Shown here in pieces: positions 36,401 through 45,121 of a stretch of 45,121 bases of DNA. The position numbers were made by a program, and so were the translations under genes. Source of the DNA: Clostridiales bacterium (lineage in GTDB: Bacteria; Bacillota; Clostridia; Mahellales; Mahellaceae); contig JASGMM010000008.1 of assembly GCA_030156435.1 (NCBI GenBank), positions 1-45,121 of the forward strand, read 5' to 3'. Every line of letters begins with the position of its first letter. The stretch's first letter is position 1. The notes beneath the pieces were generated by a model. The model did not search any database, was not told where the DNA came from, and worked only from the letters and a program-made list of their open reading frames with translations.

Positions 36401-36782
36401 CCGTACCATCCTCCTTATTCGGGGGCAAACCATCTGCCACCAACGCTTTTTCTATTTCAGCGCATATACGCTTCAATCCAAATGGCTGAAGTTTTATTTG
36501 AGGTAACGCCTTTAGTATTTGATCATACGTCCCCATTATAAGCACGTCGGTCTTATCCACCGAAAGGTCGAGCGCACCATGAGAAACAGCTGCATCCCCC
36601 CCTACCGCTAGCATTTCCTGTTTTATTATATTGGCTGCTATAGGGGAGACATCATTGAGTTTTATCATCAAATGAATCATTTTTTTAGCCATAATATCGA
36701 TGGCCAATGGGCTTTTAACGCCTATGCCCTTTAATAATTCCTTTGCTTGAGCCAAATCAATCGACTTTGTTAATGAAACCAT
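36390..36782 (-). CDS. Stand-alone homologue of the N-terminal domain of clostridial dihydropteroate synthase
   Basis: A 130-residue protein. Phrases such as DIMAKKMIHLMIKLNDV, AANIIKQEMLAVGGDAAVS and TDVLIMGTYDQI followed by QPFGLKRI match the N-terminal extension seen before the TIM barrel in dihydropteroate synthases of many Clostridia (recalled from memory). The pterin-binding barrel is absent, and the protein ends after a short charged tail (EDGTVDR), so it cannot catalyse the FolP reaction alone. AAAGGG at 8 bases from the ATG. It overlaps the regulator gene by up to 20 bases and follows the thioesterase by 2 bases. Role unknown. Confidence 0.65.
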   Translation of the reverse strand: MVSLTKSIDLAQAKELLKGIGVKSPLAIDIMAKKMIHLMIKLNDVSPIAANIIKQEMLAVGGDAAVSHGALDLSVDKTDVLIMGTYDQILKALPQIKLQPFGLKRICAEIEKALVADGLPPNKEDGTVDR

Positions 36783-36784
36783 AT

Positions 36785-37195
36785 TTATTGCCCTTTCTCA
36801 AACTTAGAATTTGCTTTGTTAAGGAAACGCTCTATATTTACTATATACCTTTGATGAACGCCCTCGCCTATCATCTCATTCTCGTCAAAAGCACGTACCT
36901 TAAACGTTAAAGCACGTCCATTTATCTCTATCAACTCAGCATCAGCTCTGACTTTCATGCCCACAGGTGTAGCAGCAATATGTTCTACCTCTATGCGTGT
37001 CCCTACTGTGGCATATCCTTTCGGAAGATGAAGATCCACAGCCGATAGGGCAGCTTTTTCCATAAGAGCTATCATGCTCGGCGTTGCGAAAACGCTTATA
37101 GCCCCGCTACCAAACTTTATAGCGGTATCCTTTGCCGCCACGATGGTCTCTACCGCAGCGCAAAGTCCAGTCTGAATGTGAAATTCTTGATCCAA
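36785..37195 (-). CDS. Hot-dog thioesterase, FlK-like
   Basis: About 136 residues of a single hot-dog domain related to fluoroacetyl-CoA thioesterase (FlK). The family features are ATPSMIALMEKAA (helix with the catalytic Glu), VGTRIEVEHIAATPVGM and GEGVHQRYIVN with the C-terminal His. Such small proteins hydrolyse short acyl-CoA; the natural substrate in clostridia is not known. I use TTG at 37195, 12 bases after GGAGG, because the protein then begins DQEFHIQTG like its relatives; an ATG 12 codons earlier lies before the RBS. First gene of a minus-strand set. Confidence 0.75.
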   Translation of the reverse strand: MDQEFHIQTGLCAAVETIVAAKDTAIKFGSGAISVFATPSMIALMEKAALSAVDLHLPKGYATVGTRIEVEHIAATPVGMKVRADAELIEINGRALTFKVRAFDENEMIGEGVHQRYIVNIERFLNKANSKFEKGQ

Positions 37196-37250
37196 TTTAG
37201 CATAAGTCCTCCATTTGTATATTAACTTCATATATTATAACATAAAAGGT

Positions 37251-37282
37251 AAAAAAAATAGAGGGTTATTTCACCCTCTATT
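37251..37282 (-). terminator. ftsH terminator
   Basis: TAGAGGGT (37259-37266) pairs with ACCCTCTA (37273-37280), with two more A-T pairs outside. On the minus strand it is followed by a T8 tract. It lies 13 bases after the ftsH stop and ends the spoIIE-to-ftsH run. Confidence 0.9.
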
Positions 37283-37294
37283 ACGCATACAACA

Positions 37295-39103
37295 TTAGGC
37301 ACTGGCGAAAACCTCGTTGAACTCTTGCTCTCCGAGTTTTTCTTTTTCCATCAAAGCCTGCGCTACTTTATGCAATTTATTGATATTATTGCGCAAAAGG
37401 TTTTCGGCCTTTTTATAGGATTCCTCAATTATATGCTTTATTTCCCCATCGACGAGCGCCGCTACCTTTTCGCTGTAATTGCGATAACTGCCCAAATCTC
37501 TTCCCAAGAACACTTCTTCTTCCTTAGTACCCAGCGTTATTGGGCCTATAACATCGCTCATGCCGTATTCGGTTATCATCTTTCTGGCTATACTCGTAGC
37601 CTTTTCTATATCATTGGACGCTCCTGTGCTTACATCGTTCATTACCAGACTCTCAGCAGCGCGTCCGCCCAATAACTCAGTTATTCTATCTAACATCTCT
37701 TCTTTGGACACATAATACTGGTCCTCTTCCGGAAGGGTCATGGTATAGCCACCGGCTACACCACGCGGTATTATAGACACCTCGTGTACCGGATCGGCAT
37801 GTGGCAAAAGCTTTGCTACCACAGCATGACCTGCTTCATGGTAGGCCACAAGCTTTTTATCCTTCTCGCTGACTATGCGACTGCGCTTTTCCGGCCCTGC
37901 TATAACACGCGTTATAGCTTCTTCTAGTTCCTGCATTGTTATAATTTTTTTACCATTTCTAGCAGCTAATATAGCAGCTTCGTTGAGCATATTCTCTATA
38001 TCTGCTCCCGTAAAGCCCGGTGTACGCTTCGCCAACACTTTCAAATCCACATCAGGTGCCAGCGGCTTGCCTTTTGAGTGAACTTTCATGATCTCCTCGC
38101 GGCCTTTTACATCGGGTGCACCTACTACTACATGACGGTCAAAACGACCCGGACGCAAAAGGGCTGGATCCAATATATCGGGGCGATTTGTAGCCGCCAT
38201 CACTATTATACCCTCATTATCGCTGAAACCGTCCATTTCGACGAGCAACTGATTTAATGTCTGTTCCCTTTCATCGTGGCCACCGCCCAGGCCCGCACCT
38301 CTATGACGCCCTACGGCATCTATCTCATCTATAAATACTATGCATGGCGAGTTTTTTTTGGCTTGGTCAAATAAATCGCGCACCCTCGCAGCACCTACGC
38401 CAACGAACATCTCGACAAAATCCGAACCGCTGATGCTGAAGAACGGCACGCCGGCTTCACCCGCTACTGCCTTCGCCAACAAAGTTTTGCCCGTTCCCGG
38501 TGGACCTATGAGCAACACGCCCTTAGGTATCCTGGCACCCAATTCAAGGAACTTCCTAGGATTTTTCAGAAACTCAACTACTTCTTTTAATTCCTGCTTT
38601 TCTTCATCTGCACCCGCAACATCGTTGAAGGTTACGCGTTTCCTATCATCGGTATGCATCTTGGCCCTGCTTTTGCCGAAAGACATAACCCTATTGCCAC
38701 CGCCTTGAGCCTGCTGCGCAAATACGAACCAGAATACCAGCATAATGCCTATGAGTATGATAAAAGGCAATAAGCTAAGCCATATAGACGGCTGCGGCTC
38801 AGGAGCAGTGGTAAGATTTATAAGCCCCTGTTGCGCCTTTGAATCCACAAAATCGCCGAACGCTGTCATAAGCATCGGCGGCACATAAGCCTTAAATTGT
38901 CTGCCAGTCGTAGCATAACGACCGGTTACTTCATTGCCCGTAATGTTAATGCTGGTGATCTTACCGTTATTTATATCAGTCACTAATGTGGAATATTCTA
39001 TTTCCAATGGGGCTTCAGGTGGTGTACCCCATAATTGCGCCATTATAATTATAATAGCTAATATTAATATATAAATACCAGGTCCTCTTAAAAAACGTTG
39101 CAA
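37295..39103 (-). CDS. ftsH: ATP-dependent zinc metalloprotease FtsH
   Basis: A 602-residue membrane-bound AAA+ protease that degrades membrane and short-lived cytosolic proteins. Two N-terminal membrane helices (about 9-25 and 108-128) flank an extracytoplasmic domain. The AAA module has Walker A GPPGTGKT at 200-207, Walker [10 protein letters not shown] at about 255-263 and the pore motif FVGVGAAR. The zinc site is HEAGH at 422-426. TTG start with AAGGAGG upstream at 9 bases. It follows hpt, the order found in Bacillus. Confidence 0.97.
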   Translation of the reverse strand: MQRFLRGPGIYILILAIIIIMAQLWGTPPEAPLEIEYSTLVTDINNGKITSINITGNEVTGRYATTGRQFKAYVPPMLMTAFGDFVDSKAQQGLINLTTAPEPQPSIWLSLLPFIILIGIMLVFWFVFAQQAQGGGNRVMSFGKSRAKMHTDDRKRVTFNDVAGADEEKQELKEVVEFLKNPRKFLELGARIPKGVLLIGPPGTGKTLLAKAVAGEAGVPFFSISGSDFVEMFVGVGAARVRDLFDQAKKNSPCIVFIDEIDAVGRHRGAGLGGGHDEREQTLNQLLVEMDGFSDNEGIIVMAATNRPDILDPALLRPGRFDRHVVVGAPDVKGREEIMKVHSKGKPLAPDVDLKVLAKRTPGFTGADIENMLNEAAILAARNGKKIITMQELEEAITRVIAGPEKRSRIVSEKDKKLVAYHEAGHAVVAKLLPHADPVHEVSIIPRGVAGGYTMTLPEEDQYYVSKEEMLDRITELLGGRAAESLVMNDVSTGASNDIEKATSIARKMITEYGMSDVIGPITLGTKEEEVFLGRDLGSYRNYSEKVAALVDGEIKHIIEESYKKAENLLRNNINKLHKVAQALMEKEKLGEQEFNEVFASA

Positions 39104-39170
39104 TATAAAAACCTCCTTCCCGGCTTTACCTTTTTGTATCTTAATATTTTAACATCAATGCCGGTTAAAA

Positions 39171-39707
39171 TCAATACCCTTGTTCCAATCGCAACACGCT
39201 TATATTCGGTAAATTCCGATAGCGCTCATTGTAGTCTAGACCATATCCTACCACAAATTCATCGGGTATGGCAAATCCAACATAATCCACATCCACATCC
39301 GTGAGCCGTCTCTCCGGTTTATCAAGCAAGCAGCATATTTTCACACTGTTAGGATTACGGGTGATTATATTATCCACAAGATAATGGAGTGTCAGCCCTG
39401 TATCTATTATATCCTCTACTATGAGGATATCTTTACCGTCCACAGGCTCGTCCAAATCTTTTAATATTCTCACTATACCCGACGATTTAGTTGAGCTTCC
39501 ATAACTCGATACCGCTATGAAATCAGTAGTTAAAGGAAGGTCTATAGCCCTTATAAGATCGCTGAAGAACACTATAGCCCCTTTTAATACTCCTATCATT
39601 AAGAGATCCTTATTCTTGTAATCCTCAGTTATATCTCGTCCCAATTCTCTAATGCGCTTTTTAATCTGTTCTTCATCCAGTAAAACGCGCTCTAATATTT
39701 CCTCCAT
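39171..39707 (-). CDS. hpt: Hypoxanthine phosphoribosyltransferase
   Basis: A 178-residue HPRT of purine salvage. It converts hypoxanthine or guanine plus PRPP to IMP or GMP. The PRPP motif is ILIVEDIIDTGLTL (about 93-106); the N-terminal MIGVLKGAIVFFSDL and the SSYGSSTKSSG flexible loop are also present. ATG with GGAGGT upstream (TAGCGGAGGT), 11 bases after the tilS stop. Placed between tilS and ftsH as in Bacillus subtilis. Confidence 0.96.
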   Translation of the reverse strand: MEEILERVLLDEEQIKKRIRELGRDITEDYKNKDLLMIGVLKGAIVFFSDLIRAIDLPLTTDFIAVSSYGSSTKSSGIVRILKDLDEPVDGKDILIVEDIIDTGLTLHYLVDNIITRNPNSVKICCLLDKPERRLTDVDVDYVGFAIPDEFVVGYGLDYNERYRNLPNISVLRLEQGY

Positions 39708-39718
39708 GCATACCTCCG

Positions 39719-41146
39719 CTATTCGTTATCACCTGTAGTTTTATATGTCAGCCTCAAAACTCTCCGAGTGGACTCATTAACCTTACATGTATCACTTAAT
39801 CTGTGGCCTATGACCCACAATATCTCATGATCCGATGCTATAAGAGGGATACTGTCCCTGTATATCCTCGGTATCTTTTCATCGATAAAGTATTCTTTGA
39901 GTTTCTTATGACCATTGCTGCCTATAGGCATAAAGCGATCACCCGGCCTTCTATTACGTATATATATGGGAAAATGCACCTTATCCGCATCCATATATGC
40001 AACAGATACATTAGAATTGTAATCTGTAATATCGCTTTTGTCAATAATACAACTTGATAGAATGGCTTGACCATTTTTTACATAAGTATCGCCGGGGACC
40101 AATATAGTATAGCAAAAAGGCTCCGACATGATCCGAACAGCGCATTGCAGGTATATATACACCCTATCATTTCCGCGTTCGGCCATGATATCGGCGGGCA
40201 AGGTCAGTTTCTGACCGACACAGCCTTGCTCGATATATGCCATGAGCTGCTCTATATGCAGGTATTCTATGCTGTCCGCATCGCCTTTAAGTTTGGATAT
40301 AATATATCTTAACAGTCGACGCTGTAAAGCTTTATGAAGGGATTTAAAATCAGGTATATGCAACACTGCTATATCGTCGTTTATATGAACTGACCTTTTA
40401 AAGGCCGCCTCGACGCACGTACTTAAAAATCCATTGTCGTCGCTTAAGATATGAGACATGCGCACCAAAGAATCTACTATATTGGGGTTGAAATTTTGAC
40501 TCAAAAACGGTATAAGCTTCAGTCGTATACGATTACGCATATAGCTCGGATCATCATTTGTATAATCGCGGCGTGAATTCATGCCCGCAGCGGCACAATA
40601 TGCCTCTATATCAATCCGAGGTATATCCAGAAGAGGACGGATTATATCGCCGCGCACCGGCCTTATGCCTACCAAACCATCCAAGCCACTACCCCTCAAT
40701 ATATGCAAAAGTATGGTCTCAGCATTGTCATCTTTATTATGTGCGACCGCTATGCGGTCGCAGCCTCTATACTTACATATTTGTCTGAAAAAGTCATATC
40801 TTATGATGCGGCCTGCCTGTTCTTGCGATAAACCATGCTCTTTTGCATACGACGGTACATCGCAATGCTTTACATATACTGACAAGCCCATGCGCTGTGC
40901 CATCGAGACGACATATTGAGCATCTTCGACCGATTGCTGAGCCCTCATGCCATGCTCCACATGTGCCACTATAAGCTCTGCATCTAATTTGTCGCGCAGG
41001 CTCATCAATACGTGCAGCAATGCCGACGAATCCGGACCGCCTGATACACCCACCACTATTTTTTGGCCTGGCTGTATCATTTTATACTTCCTTATATAGG
41101 ACATCACCCTATTTTGAACCGACGATAAAATATCATTATCCTGCAA
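39719..41146 (-). CDS. tilS: tRNA(Ile)-lysidine synthase TilS
   Basis: A 475-residue enzyme that puts lysine on C34 of tRNA-Ile(CAU), so that it reads AUA. That suits the very frequent ATA codons in this DNA. The PP-loop is VSGGPDSSALLHVL with SGGPDS at 35-40; the N-type ATPase core is followed by the middle domain and the C-terminal substrate-binding module (GDRFMPIGSNGHKKLKEYFID). Length is in the usual range. The start is TTG about 10 bases after AAGGA; a later ATG has a poorer RBS. Confidence 0.95.
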   Translation of the reverse strand: MQDNDILSSVQNRVMSYIRKYKMIQPGQKIVVGVSGGPDSSALLHVLMSLRDKLDAELIVAHVEHGMRAQQSVEDAQYVVSMAQRMGLSVYVKHCDVPSYAKEHGLSQEQAGRIIRYDFFRQICKYRGCDRIAVAHNKDDNAETILLHILRGSGLDGLVGIRPVRGDIIRPLLDIPRIDIEAYCAAAGMNSRRDYTNDDPSYMRNRIRLKLIPFLSQNFNPNIVDSLVRMSHILSDDNGFLSTCVEAAFKRSVHINDDIAVLHIPDFKSLHKALQRRLLRYIISKLKGDADSIEYLHIEQLMAYIEQGCVGQKLTLPADIMAERGNDRVYIYLQCAVRIMSEPFCYTILVPGDTYVKNGQAILSSCIIDKSDITDYNSNVSVAYMDADKVHFPIYIRNRRPGDRFMPIGSNGHKKLKEYFIDEKIPRIYRDSIPLIASDHEILWVIGHRLSDTCKVNESTRRVLRLTYKTTGDNE

Positions 41147-41183
41147 TATATAAAAATCCTTACTTATTATATTAAATGATATT

Positions 41184-42083
41184 TTAAATCAATATCAACC
41201 AATTTGCAATAGACAAAAAAGCAAATAATGCGGCCGCTGCCAATGTAATATTTATTATTTTATCCATTCGATCATTTTCGGATGATTGATCATATATATC
41301 GAGCCCATTCATTGCATTATAAAATTGTTGCAATGTATCGTACCTGCCCTTTAAACCCGCAATTAGGATATTTCTTACTCCAACCGGACACTTAGTACGT
41401 TTGATATCCTCTGTAACCTCATCTATGGATACGCTTACAGGGCTGTACGATTTACCCATTATTAGCACCGTCATGATCATCGATATGGCAAATACCATAT
41501 ATCTCTGATCGGCCAGGCGCCGGCCGACACCCCAACTCGCTATATCATAAGTCGGAGTGAATTCTTTTACAGGGGCATCGGCCTCGGTAAGACTGCTCCA
41601 ATCTATCACTATAATCCTTCGATTAGCTATATCTACCATCACATTTTCCGGCTTTACATCGGTCAGGCAGTATCCTTTCCCCCACACCTTGCTCATCAAA
41701 AAAGCTAGTATACAACCCAAACGCACGGCTCCAGCATATGAGCATTTGCCTGCTCCTATATAATAGCTTAGGTCATATCCTTCTATATATTCGAGCACAA
41801 GAAATGTGTAGCCATGCCACTCATCCAGCTCTATGGCCTCAGGCACCATAGATAAGCATGCCATATCGGTCAGCGAATGGTATTCGTATATCAAATCCTC
41901 TCCCACACACGAGATTTTCAAAGCTACTTTTTTGCCGTCATCTACGCGCTGCGCCAAAAAGACACTGCCCGTACCTCCCCGCCCCAACAGCTTGCTTACC
42001 TCATAACATCGATTGTGCCAGCGTCCACATATATCAGAACCTAAATGTATATCTTCCATTTTAAACAAAAAACGGCTGCTCAT
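41184..42083 (-). CDS. yabT: Sporulation-locus Ser/Thr kinase, YabT-like
   Basis: A 299-residue Hanks-type kinase with one C-terminal membrane anchor (about 277-297). The glycine loop is LLGRGGTGSVFLA (33-45), the lysine sits in VALKIS, and the catalytic loop is LTDVKPENVMV with the usual HRD replaced by LTD. DFG is changed to DWS. Bacillus YabT shows similar deviations (GDLKPDN, DVG), so it may still be active. YabT is a DNA-activated kinase at the septum in sporulation. Its 5' end overlaps yabS by 23 bases with no strong RBS, so it is probably coupled. An ATG eight codons later is a possible start. Confidence 0.85.
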   Translation of the reverse strand: MSSRFLFKMEDIHLGSDICGRWHNRCYEVSKLLGRGGTGSVFLAQRVDDGKKVALKISCVGEDLIYEYHSLTDMACLSMVPEAIELDEWHGYTFLVLEYIEGYDLSYYIGAGKCSYAGAVRLGCILAFLMSKVWGKGYCLTDVKPENVMVDIANRRIIVIDWSSLTEADAPVKEFTPTYDIASWGVGRRLADQRYMVFAISMIMTVLIMGKSYSPVSVSIDEVTEDIKRTKCPVGVRNILIAGLKGRYDTLQQFYNAMNGLDIYDQSSENDRMDKIINITLAAAALFAFLSIANWLILI

Positions 42084-42744
42084 CGTTCAATATATACGAT
42101 ATAGCTGCATTGATGGCATGAGCGGTAGGCGTATTTCCTCGGTGCTTCAATTCATTTAAGTGCCCTTTTAGCAATTCCATATCATCCGTAAAAGGACAAA
42201 TCATCTGATAATGGCTGCCACTTTGCCCTGGAAATGCGATAACCGCCAGATTACCACCGGCCCTTCTCACCTTAAACGAAGCCAGTAAATCGAGTATAGC
42301 AGCACGAGCTGTTTTGAGCTTTACTGCCATACTATTGCTGCAGTCCACCAGTATAACGCATCTTAACGGCGTTTCATCGGCCAGAGTATCAGCATATCGC
42401 ACCAGTGGCAGTCTCATAGCCGGCTCTATATCCAACATATCCGACCCCACTATTTTTTTGACTTGAGCGTTCACGATATTCTCCAGCGTATTATGCATTG
42501 ATCTGTACGTTACAGTACACATAGTAGCCGACAGCATGCCAAGCGGTACCATCTGCCACGTGCCATTCCCCGCTAAAGCTATCGCTTTTATCTCATCGCT
42601 CGATAACACATCGTTATCACCATCTATAATACCTACAGCATTTACGGTTATACCGTTTTGAGCGGCATAGGCCGCCGCTCTGGCCGGGTCCCCTCCGACA
42701 TTGGATCGTCCATCGGTAATAAGCAGAATTTGCTTCATTTCCAT
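42061..42744 (-). CDS. yabS: VWA-domain protein, YabS-like
   Basis: A 227-residue protein with two von Willebrand factor A-like segments. The first begins with ITDGRSNVGGDPARAAAYAA (about 9-28). The second has a MIDAS-like ILVDCSNSMAVKLK near 138-151 and NTPTAHAINAAI near the end. It lies between spoIIE and the kinase, where Bacillus has YabS. GGAGGTG lies 7 bases before the ATG chosen; an ATG seven codons earlier precedes the RBS. Function is not known in detail; a scaffold or metal-dependent binding role in sporulation is likely. Confidence 0.8.
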   Translation of the reverse strand: MEMKQILLITDGRSNVGGDPARAAAYAAQNGITVNAVGIIDGDNDVLSSDEIKAIALAGNGTWQMVPLGMLSATMCTVTYRSMHNTLENIVNAQVKKIVGSDMLDIEPAMRLPLVRYADTLADETPLRCVILVDCSNSMAVKLKTARAAILDLLASFKVRRAGGNLAVIAFPGQSGSHYQMICPFTDDMELLKGHLNELKHRGNTPTAHAINAAISYILNDEQPFFV

Positions 42745-42816
42745 ATCTTTCACCTCCAATAGCATATATAGTATTTTTTACCATAGATGCTATATCTATT
42801 CAACCGAGATGAAAGA

Positions 42817-45121
42817 TTATTTGCTTTCCCATAAGCGTGAAACCAGTACTGTCATATCATCCTCAGGAAAGTCCAGTTCCGCCTCTTCCAACACGTTATA
42901 CAATATGCGCTCCGCCATTTCTTGAGGATTAGGTGTCATAATATTTTCTATAAGGTCGGCCAGCCATCTCTCCTTGTCCTCTATTTTTTTATTTGCATCC
43001 AATACGCCATCGGTAATCATTATTATAAAATCGCCGCTTCTGAATTTGCGTTTTATACTGTCAAATTCCACATCAGCCACTATACCGATAGGTAGTGATG
43101 TAGAACAAACTATCTCTACTTTATCGTTGCTTTTTATAAACGATGGACATGCCCCTATCTTTATAAACTCCGCCACTCCCTCTATCATATCCAGCAAACA
43201 TATGTCCATGGTCGCGAACATCTCACCGGGATCGCGCAGCATTAATACAGAATTTATGGTTTTTATAATAAGATTTTTGTCAAAGCCGACCTCCAGCATC
43301 TGTTCCAGCAAGGTTATGGCAGTTAGGCTTTCAGCAGCCGCCTTTTGTCCTGTTCCCATACCATCGCTTACAGCCATAATATATTTGCCGTTTTTGAAAG
43401 GCATAAAGGTGTAATTATCCCCGCATACCACTGCCCCATGCCTTACTCTGTGAGCCACTCCGGTGACAATATTAAAACGCTCAGCTTCCACCAGACGTAT
43501 TACGCATTCAGTCCGGTCACTGCCGGTATAAGCACTGCTTCTCACCATGAAATCTTTATTCAGCGTTGCGGATACAATGCCGCTTACACGGTGGGCACAC
43601 GAAAGATTATCATCGCACTGTCTGCACACCAACTCTATCTCCAGTTTGCCGTCGCTGTTTTGCGTAACCACCGCGTTGCTCACCCTTATACCTTTTTGAT
43701 CCAATGCCACCATGATTGCATCCTCTACAGCGCTGTCGAAGCTCATATAAATATCTATATCAGACGCCAGCTCGGCTATAACTTCGGACATGCCAGCCAG
43801 TTGATCCGACACCAGCTTCCGACTTTCCTCCATAACCTGCTGGCATTTATAATCAAAGCCGCTGCTGGCATACGTTTGTTCCATCGCCCGTTTTATTTCG
43901 CTTACATGGGGGCATTTTCTGCGTAAATCCATTAATATGCTGCCTTTTTTTGTTTTGCCTTTGTCTTCAACTATTTTCATCAATGTCAGCATATTTTGAT
44001 ATGTATTATATGGCTCTTGTTCCCAGCATTGTTTATAGGAAGAGCAGTACCGACATATTTTGCTGGTCGTTATATTTAGTATATTTGATACATTTTGCTG
44101 GCGCAAGTCGTCGATATCCTGTTTATTTGTATCAAAAGTACGAGCCAATTCATCGAACATTTTAGCAAACCCCATCAGCCGCCTGTTTAAAAACTCCTTT
44201 ATCTTACTTATATAATCCTTTTGAGCCTCCAGCCTGTAGAAACCTGTATATTCCTTCAAGAACTCTATAACCTTACGCGGAAGTGCTATCAATATAATAC
44301 CAGCTATTATGATATCTTCAAACGGCATTATAACAGCCGAAGATCCGTTCATATAATAGGTCAATATGGCATTGCCTATTATAAAACCAGCTATAGAACC
44401 CCACCGACCCAGATGGTTGAATACGCCGGCCAGCATACCGCAAAATCCGAGATCGGCTATGGCATAGCTCGGTATAGAACCCGAAAGCGACATTATAATG
44501 CCGACGGTAATACCCAACGAAGAGCCTACGCCTGTACCCCATATATATCCCAAAGTCATGACCGTGAACAGGCTTATCACATTTTTCAGCGATATATCCC
44601 ATAATCTTATATCGAAAAAACCTTCTACTACCAACGCTATAATAATTCCCAGGGTTATTATCTCTTCAGATGAGAGTATACGGCGGCGAGCGGGCATAAA
44701 GAGCACGTTCTGCACGTTTTTGAATATGAAGATAAATATGAAGGTTATAAGGGCATCGCTTAGTGCAAGAAACATATTGTATAATGTAATGCCTTTAAAA
44801 GCATTGAATACAATATGCGATACCAGTACGCATATCAAGGCCGATACAGCGGTACGCCATGTGATCGAATGCTCGTCCAACTTTGAACGCTCATTTTCGA
44901 CATAAAGATGGAATGCCATATATAGCAGAACTATGGTCAATACGTACTTAAAAGAATCTACGTCAAAGTGGGCCGTCAATATTCCTGCAGCAGCAGCTAC
45001 CCCAAATATAACATCGCGCCTATAAAATGCAAATACTACAGCCAAAAAGGCTACACTAAAAGGCATTAAATATTCTATGATGGATACCCTGCCTATAAAG
45101 AACGTCGCAAATAATATAATG
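42817..45121 (-). CDS. spoIIE: Stage II sporulation protein E, SpoIIE (5' end outside window)
   Basis: At least 767 residues are visible. Ten or so membrane helices fill the N-terminal 300, a regulatory region with CRYCSSYKQCWEQ (Cys pairs, about 345) follows, then the PP2C phosphatase domain with AVSDGMGTGQKAA, FATMDICLLD, FIKIGACPSFI and MITDGVLDAN. It dephosphorylates SpoIIAA in the forespore and so activates sigma F. The frame is open through the window edge (residues before the first internal Met read IGRVSIIEYL), so the true start lies to the right. Conserved neighbours are yabS and yabT. Confidence 0.96.
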   Translation of the reverse strand, partial: IILFATFFIGRVSIIEYLMPFSVAFLAVVFAFYRRDVIFGVAAAAGILTAHFDVDSFKYVLTIVLLYMAFHLYVENERSKLDEHSITWRTAVSALICVLVSHIVFNAFKGITLYNMFLALSDALITFIFIFIFKNVQNVLFMPARRRILSSEEIITLGIIIALVVEGFFDIRLWDISLKNVISLFTVMTLGYIWGTGVGSSLGITVGIIMSLSGSIPSYAIADLGFCGMLAGVFNHLGRWGSIAGFIIGNAILTYYMNGSSAVIMPFEDIIIAGIILIALPRKVIEFLKEYTGFYRLEAQKDYISKIKEFLNRRLMGFAKMFDELARTFDTNKQDIDDLRQQNVSNILNITTSKICRYCSSYKQCWEQEPYNTYQNMLTLMKIVEDKGKTKKGSILMDLRRKCPHVSEIKRAMEQTYASSGFDYKCQQVMEESRKLVSDQLAGMSEVIAELASDIDIYMSFDSAVEDAIMVALDQKGIRVSNAVVTQNSDGKLEIELVCRQCDDNLSCAHRVSGIVSATLNKDFMVRSSAYTGSDRTECVIRLVEAERFNIVTGVAHRVRHGAVVCGDNYTFMPFKNGKYIMAVSDGMGTGQKAAAESLTAITLLEQMLEVGFDKNLIIKTINSVLMLRDPGEMFATMDICLLDMIEGVAEFIKIGACPSFIKSNDKVEIVCSTSLPIGIVADVEFDSIKRKFRSGDFIIMITDGVLDANKKIEDKERWLADLIENIMTPNPQEMAERILYNVLEEAELDFPEDDMTVLVSRLWESK

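Overview
The window looks like chromosomal DNA of a low-to-moderate G+C, spore-forming anaerobic clostridium. The evidence is a SpoIIE gene, a Mg2+-responsive M-box leader, strong AGGAGG-type ribosome binding sites, frequent TTG/GTG starts and heavy use of ATA and TAT codons. The gene order spoIIE-yabS-yabT-tilS-hpt-ftsH, all on the minus strand at the right-hand end, matches the Bacillus/Clostridium spoIIE locus. The glycosidases and 2-oxoacid:ferredoxin oxidoreductase suggest a saccharolytic fermenter, perhaps thermophilic and related to Thermoanaerobacterales such as Mahella. The genus is inference only.

Layout. 1-3.6 kb is accessory DNA: a dispersed repeat, an AT-rich orphan gene, a four-gene set with a transposition-type AAA+ ATPase and a ribbon-helix-helix protein but no transposase, a 5' fragment of a group II intron, and small orphan reading frames. 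3.6-12.6 kb holds three P-type ATPases in tandem on the minus strand: MgtA behind an M-box riboswitch with its own terminator and a 36-codon leader ORF; a PEEFP-type cation ATPase with a good promoter flanked by two inverted-repeat operators; and a SERCA-type Ca2+ ATPase. 12.8-15.6 kb (plus) has a YtaF/MntP-like membrane protein, a second repeat copy, a rhomboid protease and a membrane-anchored ClpP-class (SDH) protease.

15.7-25.6 kb is metabolic: GH3 beta-glucosidase, a two-subunit 2-oxoacid:ferredoxin oxidoreductase, a GH92 mannosidase and a GH116 glycosidase. The last 65 or so residues of the GH116 protein lie in a different frame, separated by one T in a T4 run.

25.65-34.2 kb is a complete nine-gene V-type ATPase operon in the order G/H-I-K-E-C-F-A-B-D, the order of the Enterococcus hirae ntp operon. 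The K proteolipid carries the E. hirae Na+-binding residue pattern, so the enzyme is probably Na+-coupled. Upstream of it (34.3-34.55 kb) is a gene-free block with nested complementary arms. It looks like a structured RNA, possibly a stand-alone HEARO/omega-RNA-like element; that name is tentative.

34.6-37.2 kb (minus) has a hot-dog thioesterase, a free-standing homologue of the N-terminal part of clostridial dihydropteroate synthase, a CadC-type ArsR regulator and two tandem TVP38/TMEM64 membrane proteins. 37.3-45.1 kb is ftsH, hpt, tilS, yabT, yabS and spoIIE; spoIIE runs off the right edge with no start in view.
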